From assembly GCA_018399055.1 (NCBI GenBank), contig CP073762.1, forward strand, positions 868,001 to 932,000: a stretch of DNA of 64,000 bases, given 5' to 3'. The notes under the pieces were generated by a model. It was given only the letters and a program-made list of their open reading frames with translations. It did not search any database and was not told where the DNA came from. This stretch comes from Simkaniaceae bacterium. Its GTDB lineage: Bacteria > Chlamydiota > Chlamydiia > Chlamydiales > Simkaniaceae. Positions within the stretch are counted from its first letter, which is position 1. Each line of letters starts with the position of its first letter. The translations under genes were made by a program, and so were the position numbers. Positions 43,186 through 52,560 of this stretch are shown in pieces.

Positions 43186-44106
43186 TTAGAGCCATTTCTT
43201 GCGCTGAAAGAGGATGAGAGAGAGGATCGAGAGTCCCACAATCAGTACGACGATGACTGAGAAGGCGTACTTTGCGCCTTCTCCAGGAAGGGATACATTC
43301 ATTCCGTAGAGCGAGGCAATCATTGTTGGGATGCTGAGGATAATTGTCAGCGCTGTCAGAAGTTTTATCGTTTTATTCAATTGATTTGTAAAGATGATTT
43401 GATAGGAGTCTCGCAGGCTGCGGATACTTCGTAGGTTAATCGAGCAGAGGTCTTCTGACTGGATACTCGCGTTCAATAGATCTTCTAGCAGGTCTTGGTC
43501 TTTTTCATAAAGTAGTGTGTAGCGCCCAGAGGTAATCGATTCAAGGACCGCGCGCATCGGAACAAGAGAGGAGAGGTACTGGTTCAGGATTTCCTCGGTA
43601 TGGGTCAAGTTAGTGATGTCACGGCTATCGACGTAGGACATCTTTTTTTCTTGTTTTAGGACGCTTGTCCGGATCTTCTTAATCTGTAGGGTATATTCTT
43701 GTGTAATCTTCAGAAGGATATAAATAATGAATTTAGATTTATTGGAGGGGCTGAGTTTAGGCTTTTGGGAGATGAAATTCTCGACGATTTGGCTTTTCTG
43801 AGGACAGATGGTAATAAAATAGTCTTTTGTGAGGATGATGGTAAAGGTGGTGGTATAGAGGCCTGCATCAGGTTCCATTGGATGGCGGGTAAAGATCAGA
43901 ACTGATTCATCGATCTTTTCAACACGGGGGATCTCATACCGATCGAGAGAGTCATACATATCAGTATACTCTAGGTCAATCAGCTTGCTGATTTGGTTGA
44001 TATCGTTGGTGGTTGCATCTTCAATATGAATCCAGCATCCCTCTATAGGCTCAGGGATCTCAATGAACTCGTCGTCGTGCTCACCCTTATCGTAGATGGT
44101 AATCAT
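43186..44106 (-). CDS. corA: CorA-family magnesium/metal transporter
   Basis: 306 aa. The C-terminal two membrane helices are separated by the LYGMNVSLPGE segment with the GMN selectivity motif, and end with FQRKKWL. The large N-terminal cytosolic domain is alpha/beta with a long helix (RDITNLTHTEEILNQYLSSLVPMRAVLES). Pentamers take up Mg2+ (or other divalents) at the inner membrane. It converges with the coiled-coil gene with three bases between them, so their 3' ends overlap functionally. Confidence 0.93.
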   Translation of the reverse strand: MITIYDKGEHDDEFIEIPEPIEGCWIHIEDATTNDINQISKLIDLEYTDMYDSLDRYEIPRVEKIDESVLIFTRHPMEPDAGLYTTTFTIILTKDYFITICPQKSQIVENFISQKPKLSPSNKSKFIIYILLKITQEYTLQIKKIRTSVLKQEKKMSYVDSRDITNLTHTEEILNQYLSSLVPMRAVLESITSGRYTLLYEKDQDLLEDLLNASIQSEDLCSINLRSIRSLRDSYQIIFTNQLNKTIKLLTALTIILSIPTMIASLYGMNVSLPGEGAKYAFSVIVVLIVGLSILSLILFQRKKWL

Positions 44107-44238
44107 AACCCACTACCCATGCAATATATGTATAGGTCATAAAATATCAGATAGAAAGAATAAACACTATGTATAAATTACATCATTTATCAGAAAAAGA
44201 CTTCTTCAAAAATTGTCAAATAATAGGTGTATATATTT

Positions 44239-45858
44239 TTAGTCCTCATCGTCAAAATAAGCAGATTTAAAGTCTATAAAATGAAAAGGGGAGAGTTGCT
44301 CTCCTTTTAGTCTTGGGTTTTTTGCAAACCTTTGTTTTATAAAACATAAGGGGATCACCGGCATCTCATTGATTAAAATATTTTCAGCTTCGCAAAGAAG
44401 TCGCACTCTCTCAATTTCACAAACTGTGAGATTTGCTTGATCAAGGCATTTTTTATACTTTGGATTCTCCCATTTTGGTTTGTTAGGACTCTCATTTTTA
44501 TCTTTAAAAGCATCCAAAAGGAAAAGGCAATCTGGAATACTTATGCACCATCCCATAAACCCTATATCGTAGTCTCCCTTAGAAATACTGTCATAATGAA
44601 CAGTCCATTCAGCTTCCTTGAAGACAACGTTTTTGATTCCTAACACTGTTCTCCACTGATCTTGAATAGACTGGACCACCCTGCGATGTAGTTCTAAGCC
44701 CGCAACGGATCGCAACTCAATTTCAGGAAGCTCTTCGGTTGACAAGCCTAGTTCCTCCAAAGCTTCTTGGAAAAGTTTTTGGGCAACAGCTACATTGTTA
44801 TCTTTAAAAAGGTTTCCTGTTCCTAATCTTAAAGGAGGGGAAAGTAGAGAGGTGGCAGGTTCTCCAGAACTATGAAAAATGCTATTTACAATTAACTGTC
44901 TATCAATGGAATAACTAAGTGCATTCCTAAGTTTTTTATTACTTAGTGGATGTTTTTCTGTATTAACAAAAAACCAATAGGTTTGAGCGCTCTCCCTTTC
45001 CATGTCCAAGACCTTAGATGAAATGTCGTAGGAGAGCCTTACAAATGGATCTCCTATCCAATCCAGCTCACCTTTTTCATACATTAAAAGAGCAGTATTT
45101 GAGTTTTCAATAATACTTGCATGAATTCCATTAAGATAAACATTATTTTTGTCCCAGTAGTTAGGGTTTTTTTCTACCTCGATACTATTGCCCCTCTTCC
45201 AGTGTTTTATTTTGAAGGGGCCGTTACAAACAATTTTTTCATTATTTCCCCAATTAGGATCATTTTCGATAACATGCTTAGGGTTAGGATAAAAATAAGG
45301 AAGTGATACAATATCAAGAAAATAAGGCGAAGGGTACTCTAGTTCTACTACGAGGGTTTTTGCGTCGACAGCATGGACATAGACTTCATCAACAGAAACT
45401 TTACCAGTCAGGCAATGTTTTGCATTTTTGATAGGATAAAAATAATAAGGCACTTCAGTAATGGGTTTTGAGTTAGGATCCATGGATCTTTTCCAGGAAA
45501 ACTCAAAATCATAAGCTGTAATAGGGACTCCATCACTCCAATTACAATCCCTAAGGTGAAAAATGTAATGGACCTGGTCTCTAGAAATGTCAACAGCTTC
45601 AGCAATTGCCAGCTGAGGAATATCATCAATCCCTCTTCGCATAAGTCCCTCAAATACCATGTTGATTACATGCGAGGAATTTTTTTCAAAAGAATAAGCG
45701 GGGTCTAAAGACCTTATATCATTTGGGAGAGCAATTTTAAGCACGAATGACCCTTCTGATCCTTTGTTGCTATTAAATTTAAAAATAACAATCAAAAGAC
45801 AGAGTGTAGCTGAGACTAAAGAATAAACAAATATTTTTCTGTGGTTTCTAGAACTCAT
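44239..45858 (-). CDS. oppA: Oligopeptide ABC transporter substrate-binding protein (OppA-like)
   Basis: 539 aa. A single N-terminal hydrophobic segment (IFVYSLVSATLCLLIVIFKF) anchors it; the Cys there is not in a clear lipobox. The SBP_bac_5 fold is shown by IRSLDPAYSFEKNSSHVINMVFEGLMRR, HYIFHLRDCNWSDGVPITAYDFEFSWKR, CNGPFKIKHWKRGNSIEVEKNPNYWD, LRNALSYSIDRQLIV and DYDIGFMGWCISIPDC. It would bind extracellular peptides, or, as reported for chlamydial OppA proteins, other ligands. No permease or ATPase of the system is adjacent, so it works with a transporter encoded elsewhere. Confidence 0.9.
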   Translation of the reverse strand: MSSRNHRKIFVYSLVSATLCLLIVIFKFNSNKGSEGSFVLKIALPNDIRSLDPAYSFEKNSSHVINMVFEGLMRRGIDDIPQLAIAEAVDISRDQVHYIFHLRDCNWSDGVPITAYDFEFSWKRSMDPNSKPITEVPYYFYPIKNAKHCLTGKVSVDEVYVHAVDAKTLVVELEYPSPYFLDIVSLPYFYPNPKHVIENDPNWGNNEKIVCNGPFKIKHWKRGNSIEVEKNPNYWDKNNVYLNGIHASIIENSNTALLMYEKGELDWIGDPFVRLSYDISSKVLDMERESAQTYWFFVNTEKHPLSNKKLRNALSYSIDRQLIVNSIFHSSGEPATSLLSPPLRLGTGNLFKDNNVAVAQKLFQEALEELGLSTEELPEIELRSVAGLELHRRVVQSIQDQWRTVLGIKNVVFKEAEWTVHYDSISKGDYDIGFMGWCISIPDCLFLLDAFKDKNESPNKPKWENPKYKKCLDQANLTVCEIERVRLLCEAENILINEMPVIPLCFIKQRFAKNPRLKGEQLSPFHFIDFKSAYFDDED

Positions 45859-46013
45859 TTTCCTACCAAAGTTAAGGCATGGAAGAAAATTTAGCTTACT
45901 AGGTATTTAAAATAAAGTTTTTAAAATTAGCGTTTCGCATCGCAAAATCACTCACTGATTTACACACGCAGAAAAACATCAACGACTTTTCAGTATTCTT
46001 GTAATAAAGGGGA

Positions 46014-47060
46014 TTAATTTTTCTCTAGTTTTTCAACACGTTTTTTGAGGGAAGCTAGGTCTTTAACAAACGTTGCAATCTTTCTTAGGAGAACTTGACG
46101 TTTGTTAAACTCTGGCATAGGGGAGACTGGGCCTCCTCCGTAGATACCAGGTTTAGAGATCGATTTGCTCACACCGCCGCGCGTTGCAACTTTCACGTTG
46201 TCACAGATCTCAATATGACCCACAACACCTGCTTGTCCGCCCAAGAAGACGTTATTTCCAAGTTTTGCCGATCCAGCAATTCCTGTCTGTGAAACAATGA
46301 TATTGTTTTCGCCGATCTCGACATTGTGGGCAATCTGCACCAGGTTGTCGAGTTTGGTTCCTTTACGAATCAGAGTCGACTTGAAACGAGCGCGATCGAT
46401 TGTTGTGTTTGCTCCGATCTCGACATCGTCCTCTAGAGTTACCGCACCAAGCTGCTCAAGCTTGGTGTGCTGTCCTGTTGCAGGGTCTGTAGTATACCCA
46501 TAGCCGCAGGAACCAATAACAGCTCCAGGCTGTAGTATGACTCGGTTGCCTAGAACGCACCGTTCTCTTACACTCGAGTTAGGGTAGAAAGTGCACTTTT
46601 GGCCAACAACCACTGATACTCCAATATAAACATTGGGGTAGATCTCAGTTTTATCTCCAATTACTGCATGAGCATCAACCACTGCGCAGGGGCCAATGGT
46701 GACATCCTCCCCGATCGTTGCCGTTTCATGGACAATAGCTGATGGGTGGATCCCTTTGAATCCAGAGTGTTGGTGAGTAGAGGATAGGACTGCTTCAGCA
46801 ATGAGTTGGAAGGTGCGAGAAGGATTATCTCCCACAAGGAAGTTTTTCCCCTGTACGCGACTTGTTTTTTCGTCGATGCAGATAACGCCTGCACTCGACT
46901 GCTTCATTGCTTCGGTATACTTGGGATTTGCTAAAAAAGAGGCATCCTTTTCGGATGCCGATTCGAGATTGTCAACGCTACAAATCTTAAATTCAGGATC
47001 GCCGACAAGTTCTGTTTGGGTGAGCTCAGAGAGCTCAGCCAGTGAAAAGTGTTTGGTCAT
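46014..47060 (-). CDS. lpxD: UDP-3-O-(3-hydroxyacyl)glucosamine N-acyltransferase
   Basis: 348 aa. The N-terminal domain (1-100) is the uridine-binding part; then hexapeptide repeats of a left-handed beta-helix (for example IGEDVTIGPCAVVDAHAVIGDKTEIYPNVYIG and IGANTTIDRA), and a C-terminal helical stretch (LASLKKRVEKLEKN). It adds the amide acyl chain in lipid A synthesis. Lies 10 bases downstream of ompH and completes the bamA-ompH-lpxD order used in chlamydiae and proteobacteria. Confidence 0.97.
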   Translation of the reverse strand: MTKHFSLAELSELTQTELVGDPEFKICSVDNLESASEKDASFLANPKYTEAMKQSSAGVICIDEKTSRVQGKNFLVGDNPSRTFQLIAEAVLSSTHQHSGFKGIHPSAIVHETATIGEDVTIGPCAVVDAHAVIGDKTEIYPNVYIGVSVVVGQKCTFYPNSSVRERCVLGNRVILQPGAVIGSCGYGYTTDPATGQHTKLEQLGAVTLEDDVEIGANTTIDRARFKSTLIRKGTKLDNLVQIAHNVEIGENNIIVSQTGIAGSAKLGNNVFLGGQAGVVGHIEICDNVKVATRGGVSKSISKPGIYGGGPVSPMPEFNKRQVLLRKIATFVKDLASLKKRVEKLEKN

Positions 47061-47070
47061 ATTAGAGATC

Positions 47071-47634
47071 CTATTTTTTCGCTTGATTAGCAGGCGCTTG
47101 CGCTACATTTTCTTTATCAAAACTCTTATCCATCTCATCAATGACAGACTTGGTGATATCAAACGAAGGATTGTAGAAGAAGCATGCTTCTTCACGGACA
47201 ACCATAGGAAGTTTTCTCTTTTTAGCAACATTTTCAGATGCTTTTTGAACATGCCCATTTAGGGTTTGCATAAGCTGCATGTTAGCTTGCTGCATGACTT
47301 GCATGTATTGATTTTGGTACCGATTATGTTCTTCACTTAGGGTTTGAAAACGAGCTTTCATTTCTTGCTCAGCTTCTGGAGAGAGACTATCAACAAACTC
47401 TGGATCATTGAACTTTGTTGCAATATCGTTTAGTTGCTTTTCGATGTCGGTCATTAAAGTAGTCATTTGTTCGCGAAGCTTTTCGAATGATTCTTGCTCT
47501 TGCTTCCCATGTTTAGACTCTGTGACACAATTTGTAAAATTCACAATTCCATAGGGGATTTCTTCTGCAAAGCTCTTGAGGGAAGTGAGACAGAAAAGAG
47601 AGGTAAGTAGAATGAAAATCTGTCGTTTTTTCAT
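47071..47634 (-). CDS. ompH: OmpH/Skp-family periplasmic chaperone
   Basis: 187 aa from ATG 47634 (AAGGAG upstream). Signal peptide KKRQIFILLTSLFCLTSLKSFA. The mature protein is mostly long helices (EQESFEKLREQMTTLMTDIEKQLNDIATKF and MKARFQTLSEEHNRYQNQYMQVMQQ), the Skp tentacles, ending in a strand segment VVREEACFFYNPSFDITKSVID. It holds unfolded outer-membrane proteins for BamA. It sits between bamA and lpxD. Confidence 0.92.
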   Translation of the reverse strand: MKKRQIFILLTSLFCLTSLKSFAEEIPYGIVNFTNCVTESKHGKQEQESFEKLREQMTTLMTDIEKQLNDIATKFNDPEFVDSLSPEAEQEMKARFQTLSEEHNRYQNQYMQVMQQANMQLMQTLNGHVQKASENVAKKRKLPMVVREEACFFYNPSFDITKSVIDEMDKSFDKENVAQAPANQAKK

Positions 47635-47699
47635 GAGTTGACTCCTTAAAATATTTTTTGACTTGATGTTGATCATAGCATCTTTGGGATTTATTGCCC

Positions 47700-50135
47700 T
47701 TAAAATTGTCCGCCCATCGAGATAAAGAAGACCTTCCTATCTTCATTTCTCTTATATCTTTTTGTACCATTTTTGCGGATCGAACGTAGTCGTTCTTGCG
47801 GATTGATAGGAAAACCGACTCCAAGCATGATAGGAACGCGGTTACCGAGTTCAATCCGAGCGCCAACTCCCACACTCGTTCTAAAGTCTTGGATTTTAAA
47901 TCTTTTGTTGGATATAGAACCTCCGTCAAAAAAGGTGAAGAGATCGAGCATTCTGAAGATAGTCTGGTTGTACTCAACGGAGAGGAGGGTCGAGGAGACA
48001 CCACCCGTAGGATCGTCTTTTTCACTTCCATCGGTTTTTCTAAAGTGGGGACCAAGGATATAAGGTTTGTAACCTCGAACGGTGGTCTCACCACCAAGGA
48101 AGAAGCGTTCACTCAATGGCAGAAGATCAGGACGCCCGTCTCCAAAGGGACATAGGAATTTAAAGTCCCAACGCAGTTTAAGGGTTCCCTTCCTCCAGAC
48201 AGGATAGTAATAGCTATTGAGGTATCCCACCTTAAAGAAGGGGAATAGGGTGTTGTCATTATCATGCCGCCTTACTCCAGCAAGCTCAACTTCCGCAATT
48301 GAGCGGAAGCCTCGGTGAGGTTTAAAGGCATTGTCTGTTGAGTCGTATGAAAGAGAATTTCCAATTCCAGCAACGATTCCACTATTTTGTCGTTCTCTTT
48401 GAGCTTCATCATTTTCGATTCCATGGATATGAATAATCGAATTTCGAACTCTAAATTTCCATCCGTACGTCCAGTATGCTGTTAGAGGATAGCTTCCAAA
48501 GAGCGATCCACCAAACGAGTTCACGTGGTAATCATCGGATTGCACTCCCGTTTTTGAATAATTGAGGTCAAATCCAAAACGCCAGAGAGTATCTTTAAAA
48601 TAGGGGTCCATCCAGGCGATGGTATAGCTCTGTTGCTTCTTACCGATTTGAACACGTGCATGAGCATATTCTCCAGCACCTCTAAATGAAGACATCCCCT
48701 CGCGCCACCATTTGGTGAGGCCGCGATGGTCAAAGTTGTTTTCTGCAAGGTCAAGACCTCCGAAGAGATCGTCAACTGTGCTGAATCCAAAGAAGAGACT
48801 CAAACTCCCAGTCGTTGTTTCTTCGACTTCAATAATAACATCACGGTAGTTTTCACCGAGCTCCTGATCTTCAGGGGTCTTCACGGGGTAAACATTGACA
48901 GACTTAAAATAGCCCATTGCTTCAAGGCGTTGCTGAGTGACTTTTAGCCTTCTAGTATCAAATACCTCTCCAGGAACCAATAGGGATTCTCTTAGAATGA
49001 CATTTTTATTGGTAGAGCTATTTCCAAGGACGCGAATGAGACCAATCTTAAATTGATCGCCTTCATTAATTTGAATATCAATATTGTAGACAGGAACACT
49101 TCGAGAAAGGCGAAGGGTATAATGGACATCGGTCTCTATGTAACCATCTTTTCCGTAGAGGTCTTTGACGTTTTGAACGCTATCACGCAACTTTTCAGGA
49201 GAAAAGGTAGAACCATCTTTAATGATCATGACCTTTTCGATTTGCTCTTCTGTCAAAAGCTCATTTCCCGAGACTGTAATATCTCCAAAATGGAAGAGCT
49301 CACCCCTGTCTGCATTGATAGTAATTTCAAGGCGCCCTTCTTCTGTTTCCTTGATCTGAATATTGACGCGCGCATCCGCAAAACCTTCGTTTTGCAAGTA
49401 GTTTACGATGACAAGTTTGTCGTGTTCAAGAGCTTCATCATGGTAGTTGCCAGTTCCTGTAATCCAACTCGTGAAAAAATTGTACTTTTTCGTCGTCATG
49501 AGCTCGAGAATCTTTGATTCTTCGTGTTTTTTAAACCCATTGAAGCAAATCTTCTTGATATGTCCCGAGTTTCCTTCATGGACCGTAATCTCAACATCTA
49601 CCTCGTTCGTGTTTCCGTAGGGAATCAGCTTATATTCAAGTTGGGAGTCGAAGTATCCCTTCTTGACGTAGAACTCTTTAACTTTGTTGAAAGCTTTGTT
49701 GAAATCTTCTCGATTAAAAACGGTGTGAGCCTTGACTCCAAGCTCTTTTTGAAGCTTGCGAGTCTTAATCTTTCCATTACCACTCCACGAAATGGCGCGG
49801 ATCATTGGCTTTTGCCAGAGTTTAATCGTGATATAGACTTCTCCCTGACTCGTTTCCATTGTGGGAACGGCGCGGTCATACTCTTCAGATAGTGTCTTTA
49901 AATCATAATCAAAGGTGAGTTGAGAGAAGGGATCTCCCGATTTGGTCCTTAGCTTAGTGAGGACGCGATCTTGATTAAATGTAGCACCTCGCGGAAGGTT
50001 TTCCATGATAATGGTGATCTTTCCTACCCGTTTATTTTCGTATACTTCGGATGCAGGAGGAGCGGCAAAAACCGATTTCATTGGCGCAGTCATTAGGAGT
50101 AGGGGAGCTATTGCAGCGAGAAACTTTGTGTTCAT
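47700..50135 (-). CDS. bamA: Outer-membrane protein assembly factor BamA (Omp85)
   Basis: 811 aa, full length. A signal-type N-terminus (MNTKFLAAIAPLLLMTAPMKSVFA) precedes five POTRA repeats to ~residue 430. The barrel then contains FFLGGETTVRGYKPYILGPH, the VRGY motif that BamA proteins carry at the barrel end, and ends SMGGQF with a terminal Phe. It inserts beta-barrel proteins, here including the MOMP-like porins. It is 66 bases upstream of ompH on the same strand, and follows recR. Confidence 0.97.
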   Translation of the reverse strand: MNTKFLAAIAPLLLMTAPMKSVFAAPPASEVYENKRVGKITIIMENLPRGATFNQDRVLTKLRTKSGDPFSQLTFDYDLKTLSEEYDRAVPTMETSQGEVYITIKLWQKPMIRAISWSGNGKIKTRKLQKELGVKAHTVFNREDFNKAFNKVKEFYVKKGYFDSQLEYKLIPYGNTNEVDVEITVHEGNSGHIKKICFNGFKKHEESKILELMTTKKYNFFTSWITGTGNYHDEALEHDKLVIVNYLQNEGFADARVNIQIKETEEGRLEITINADRGELFHFGDITVSGNELLTEEQIEKVMIIKDGSTFSPEKLRDSVQNVKDLYGKDGYIETDVHYTLRLSRSVPVYNIDIQINEGDQFKIGLIRVLGNSSTNKNVILRESLLVPGEVFDTRRLKVTQQRLEAMGYFKSVNVYPVKTPEDQELGENYRDVIIEVEETTTGSLSLFFGFSTVDDLFGGLDLAENNFDHRGLTKWWREGMSSFRGAGEYAHARVQIGKKQQSYTIAWMDPYFKDTLWRFGFDLNYSKTGVQSDDYHVNSFGGSLFGSYPLTAYWTYGWKFRVRNSIIHIHGIENDEAQRERQNSGIVAGIGNSLSYDSTDNAFKPHRGFRSIAEVELAGVRRHDNDNTLFPFFKVGYLNSYYYPVWRKGTLKLRWDFKFLCPFGDGRPDLLPLSERFFLGGETTVRGYKPYILGPHFRKTDGSEKDDPTGGVSSTLLSVEYNQTIFRMLDLFTFFDGGSISNKRFKIQDFRTSVGVGARIELGNRVPIMLGVGFPINPQERLRSIRKNGTKRYKRNEDRKVFFISMGGQF

Positions 50136-50205
50136 TAACGTGGTCTTCTATTATCGATAATAAGTTTTCCGATTATAGAAAACGGAGAAGAATTATTGCA
50201 AGGGT

Positions 50206-50817
50206 TTAGAACTTTTGCCTTCCCGAGAATGCTTGAGAAAGAGTTCCTTCATCAACAAAGTCAAGTGAACTTCCAAGAGGAAGCCCCAACGCTAAGCGTG
50301 AAACTTCAATTCCGTATTTTTCGAATTGTCCTTTAAGATAAAGGGAGGTTGCATCGCCTTCTAAAGTTGAATCGAGTGCTAAGATAATTTCCTTTGTTCC
50401 AAGTCCTTCAATCCGTTTTTGCAAGTGGGGGAGGTTTAAATTTTCGGGAGTTTTGCCATCAAGTGGAGATAGGAGAACACCTAAAACATGATAGAGCCCG
50501 CGATAGTTGCCGGTTTCTTCAATTGCGTAGGCATCGCGCGGACTTGCTATGATACACAATTGATTATGGTCCCGTCTTTCGTGGTCGCAGAACGAGCATC
50601 GCACGCCATCCATTAAGCAGCCACATTCAGCGCAGGTCTGCACCCGCTCTTTCAAAGTTGCAACTCCATCAGCAAACTCGTGAAGGTCTTTTCCTTCCCA
50701 TTCCAACAAATGGAAGGCATAGCGCTCGGCTGTTTTCCTCCCCACTCCGGGAAGTTTTTTCAGATGAGCAATAAGAGTAAGTAGGTCTTTTGGATATCTA
50801 AGCATGCTTTCGAACAT
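50206..50817 (-). CDS. recR: Recombination protein RecR
   Basis: 203 aa. [17 protein letters not shown] is the helix-hairpin-helix, [16 protein letters not shown] the C4 zinc finger, and [27 protein letters not shown]-type sequence (GVLLSPLDG) the Toprim domain. It works with RecF/RecO to load RecA at gaps. It is the first gene of the recR-bamA-ompH-lpxD run; the neighbouring gene upstream ends in a terminator. Confidence 0.97.
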   Translation of the reverse strand: [203 protein letters not shown]

Positions 50818-50863
50818 ATCATTTTGTAGGAATTAATGGCTAGGTGATCAAGAAGAGCATGTA

Positions 50864-50886
50864 AAGGTGTCTAAAATAGACACCTT
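50864..50886 (-). terminator. Terminator-like hairpin after the 50912 gene
   Basis: AAGGTGTCTA (50864-50873), loop AAA, TAGACACCTT (50877-50886): perfect 10-bp stem. Read on the reverse strand it follows the stop of the 50912 gene by about 25 bases and precedes TTACATG, a weak U-tract. Confidence 0.7.
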
Positions 50887-50911
50887 CAAAAACAAGCAAA
50901 TAAATTTTTAT

Positions 50912-51406
50912 TTAAGCAAGCTTTGTTGTATCAATCTGTGGAGAGGTGTGTACAGGGGGCGGAGCAAGAACTTTTGGCTGTTCAAAAATGTGCTTGCCTA
51001 AGGTGTATAGGCCTATGATGGTAATTAGAGCAGCTACCCCAAACCAGGTCGGATGATTCACGATATCCAGGTGGGTTCCTATGAGTTTTAGCCCTTCCCA
51101 GGTCTTTTCAAAAGGGAAACTAACGACTCTTGAGCTCCAATATGCATTACTTTTTGAAGTGTCGGCTCCTATGCTGTAGCAAACGAAAGCAATGCTACCA
51201 CCACGGGCAAATCCTGGGACGATGTTGCTTGCGCAAATGGCGAAGAAAATCGCTCCTGATAGATCTGCAGAAAGGTCATCTTTTTTGTTTTTTGTAATAT
51301 CTACAATCGTGCGGACTCCCATTTCAGCCATAGCAATACCACACAGAGCGGAACTGCATTTTGTCCAATAACTTTTAGAATTTAAAATATTTGTCAAAAG
51401 GTTCAT
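50912..51406 (-). CDS. Small membrane protein, unrecognised
   Basis: 164 aa with about three hydrophobic segments: LSGAIFFAICASNIVPGFA and GGSIAFVCYSIGA (~residues 50-80), and WFGVAALITIIGLYTLGK (~residues 121-138), with a Pro-rich tail (LAPPPVHTSP). Transcribed alone, divergent from fabH by 155 bases, and ending in its own hairpin. No family recognised; the layout is compatible with an inclusion-membrane or inner-membrane protein. Confidence 0.6.
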   Translation of the reverse strand: MNLLTNILNSKSYWTKCSSALCGIAMAEMGVRTIVDITKNKKDDLSADLSGAIFFAICASNIVPGFARGGSIAFVCYSIGADTSKSNAYWSSRVVSFPFEKTWEGLKLIGTHLDIVNHPTWFGVAALITIIGLYTLGKHIFEQPKVLAPPPVHTSPQIDTTKLA

Positions 51407-51561
51407 GCTTCTCTCCTGTGCTACAAACTCGGGAGAGTATAGGGTTTTTAAGAATTATTGTCCATGAATAAAAGATTGTACTATTTGAGAAATTTGAGGC
51501 TTTTTCTTTAATGTTTTTTTGGGTATGATGTCTCTTAGTCATCTAAAGGGATAGTTTTACG

Positions 51562-52560
51562 ATGGATCAAAAAGCAAAGATTATTGGGCTTGGAGCCTAC
51601 TTGCCCAAACGGATACTTTCGAATCAAGATTTGGAAAAAATGGTGGAAACCTCTGATGAGTGGATCACCTCGCGAACGGGCATGAAAGAGCGTCGTATCG
51701 CGGCTGAGGATGAATTCACTTCAGACATGGGCTATGAAGCAGCGAAGCAGGCTCTTAGTGAAAGTGGAATCCAAGCAGAAGAAGTGGACCTTATATTGGT
51801 GGCTACACTCACCCCTGATTATGTATTTCCGAGTACGGCGTGTCTGATCCAAAGTAAGTTAGGTGCAGTGAATGCAGCGGCCATGGACATGCAGGCAGCT
51901 TGTTCGGGCTATATCTATGCGCTTTCAATGGCAAAGGCTTATATCGAATCTGGAATGCACAATAACGTTCTTATTATTGCTGCAGAGAAACTTTCTTCAA
52001 TTGTTAATTATGAAGATCGGAATACTTGCGTGCTCTTTGGTGATGGAGCTTCCGCTTGTGTTGTAAGCGGATCGAAGCCTGGATATGTCATTGAAAATGT
52101 ATCTCTTGGTTGCGATGGAAAGCAGTCGGAACTTCTGATTCTTCCTGCAGGGGGGTCAAAAAGGCCGGCATCGGTTGAAACCGTTCAGGCAGGGGAGCAC
52201 TTTATCAAAATGGAAGGGAAAGAGGTCTTTAAGCATGCAGTGCGTCGGATGGAAGGGGCTGTAAAAAACTGTCTTGATGCTTCTGGACTAACAGAGAAAG
52301 AAATCAGTTGGATGGTTCCTCATCAAGCCAACATTCGCATTATCGAAGCCCTTGCAAAACGGTTTGAAGTCCCTAGAGAACAGGTTTACCTAACAATACA
52401 TAAATATGGAAACACTTCTGCCTCTTCAGTAGGGATTGCCCTTGACGAGCTTGTTAAGGAGAAGGGTGTAAAGAGAGGAGAGAGAATCGTTCTCTTTGGT
52501 TTTGGAGCGGGACTTACTTGGGGGGCTGCTGCTCTGACATGTGAGGTTGATCGTGGATAA
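51562..52560 (+). CDS. fabH: 3-oxoacyl-ACP synthase III (FabH)
   Basis: 332 aa. Catalytic Cys114 in AACSGYIYAL, His254 in VPHQANIRI, and Asn284 in KYGNTSASS. GLGAYLPKRILSNQDLE at the N-terminus and LVKEKGVKRGERIVLFGFGAGLTWGA at the C-terminus are typical. It condenses acetyl-CoA with malonyl-ACP to start fatty-acid synthesis. AAGGGATAG lies upstream. First gene of fabH-fabD-fabG-acpP; fabD overlaps its end by eight bases. Confidence 0.98.
   Translation: MDQKAKIIGLGAYLPKRILSNQDLEKMVETSDEWITSRTGMKERRIAAEDEFTSDMGYEAAKQALSESGIQAEEVDLILVATLTPDYVFPSTACLIQSKLGAVNAAAMDMQAACSGYIYALSMAKAYIESGMHNNVLIIAAEKLSSIVNYEDRNTCVLFGDGASACVVSGSKPGYVIENVSLGCDGKQSELLILPAGGSKRPASVETVQAGEHFIKMEGKEVFKHAVRRMEGAVKNCLDASGLTEKEISWMVPHQANIRIIEALAKRFEVPREQVYLTIHKYGNTSASSVGIALDELVKEKGVKRGERIVLFGFGAGLTWGAAALTCEVDRG

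Noticed and set aside
47513-48112. Reverse 199-codon frame across the bamA-ompH boundary
   Set aside because: Overlaps bamA 3' end and ompH start in another frame; no motifs.
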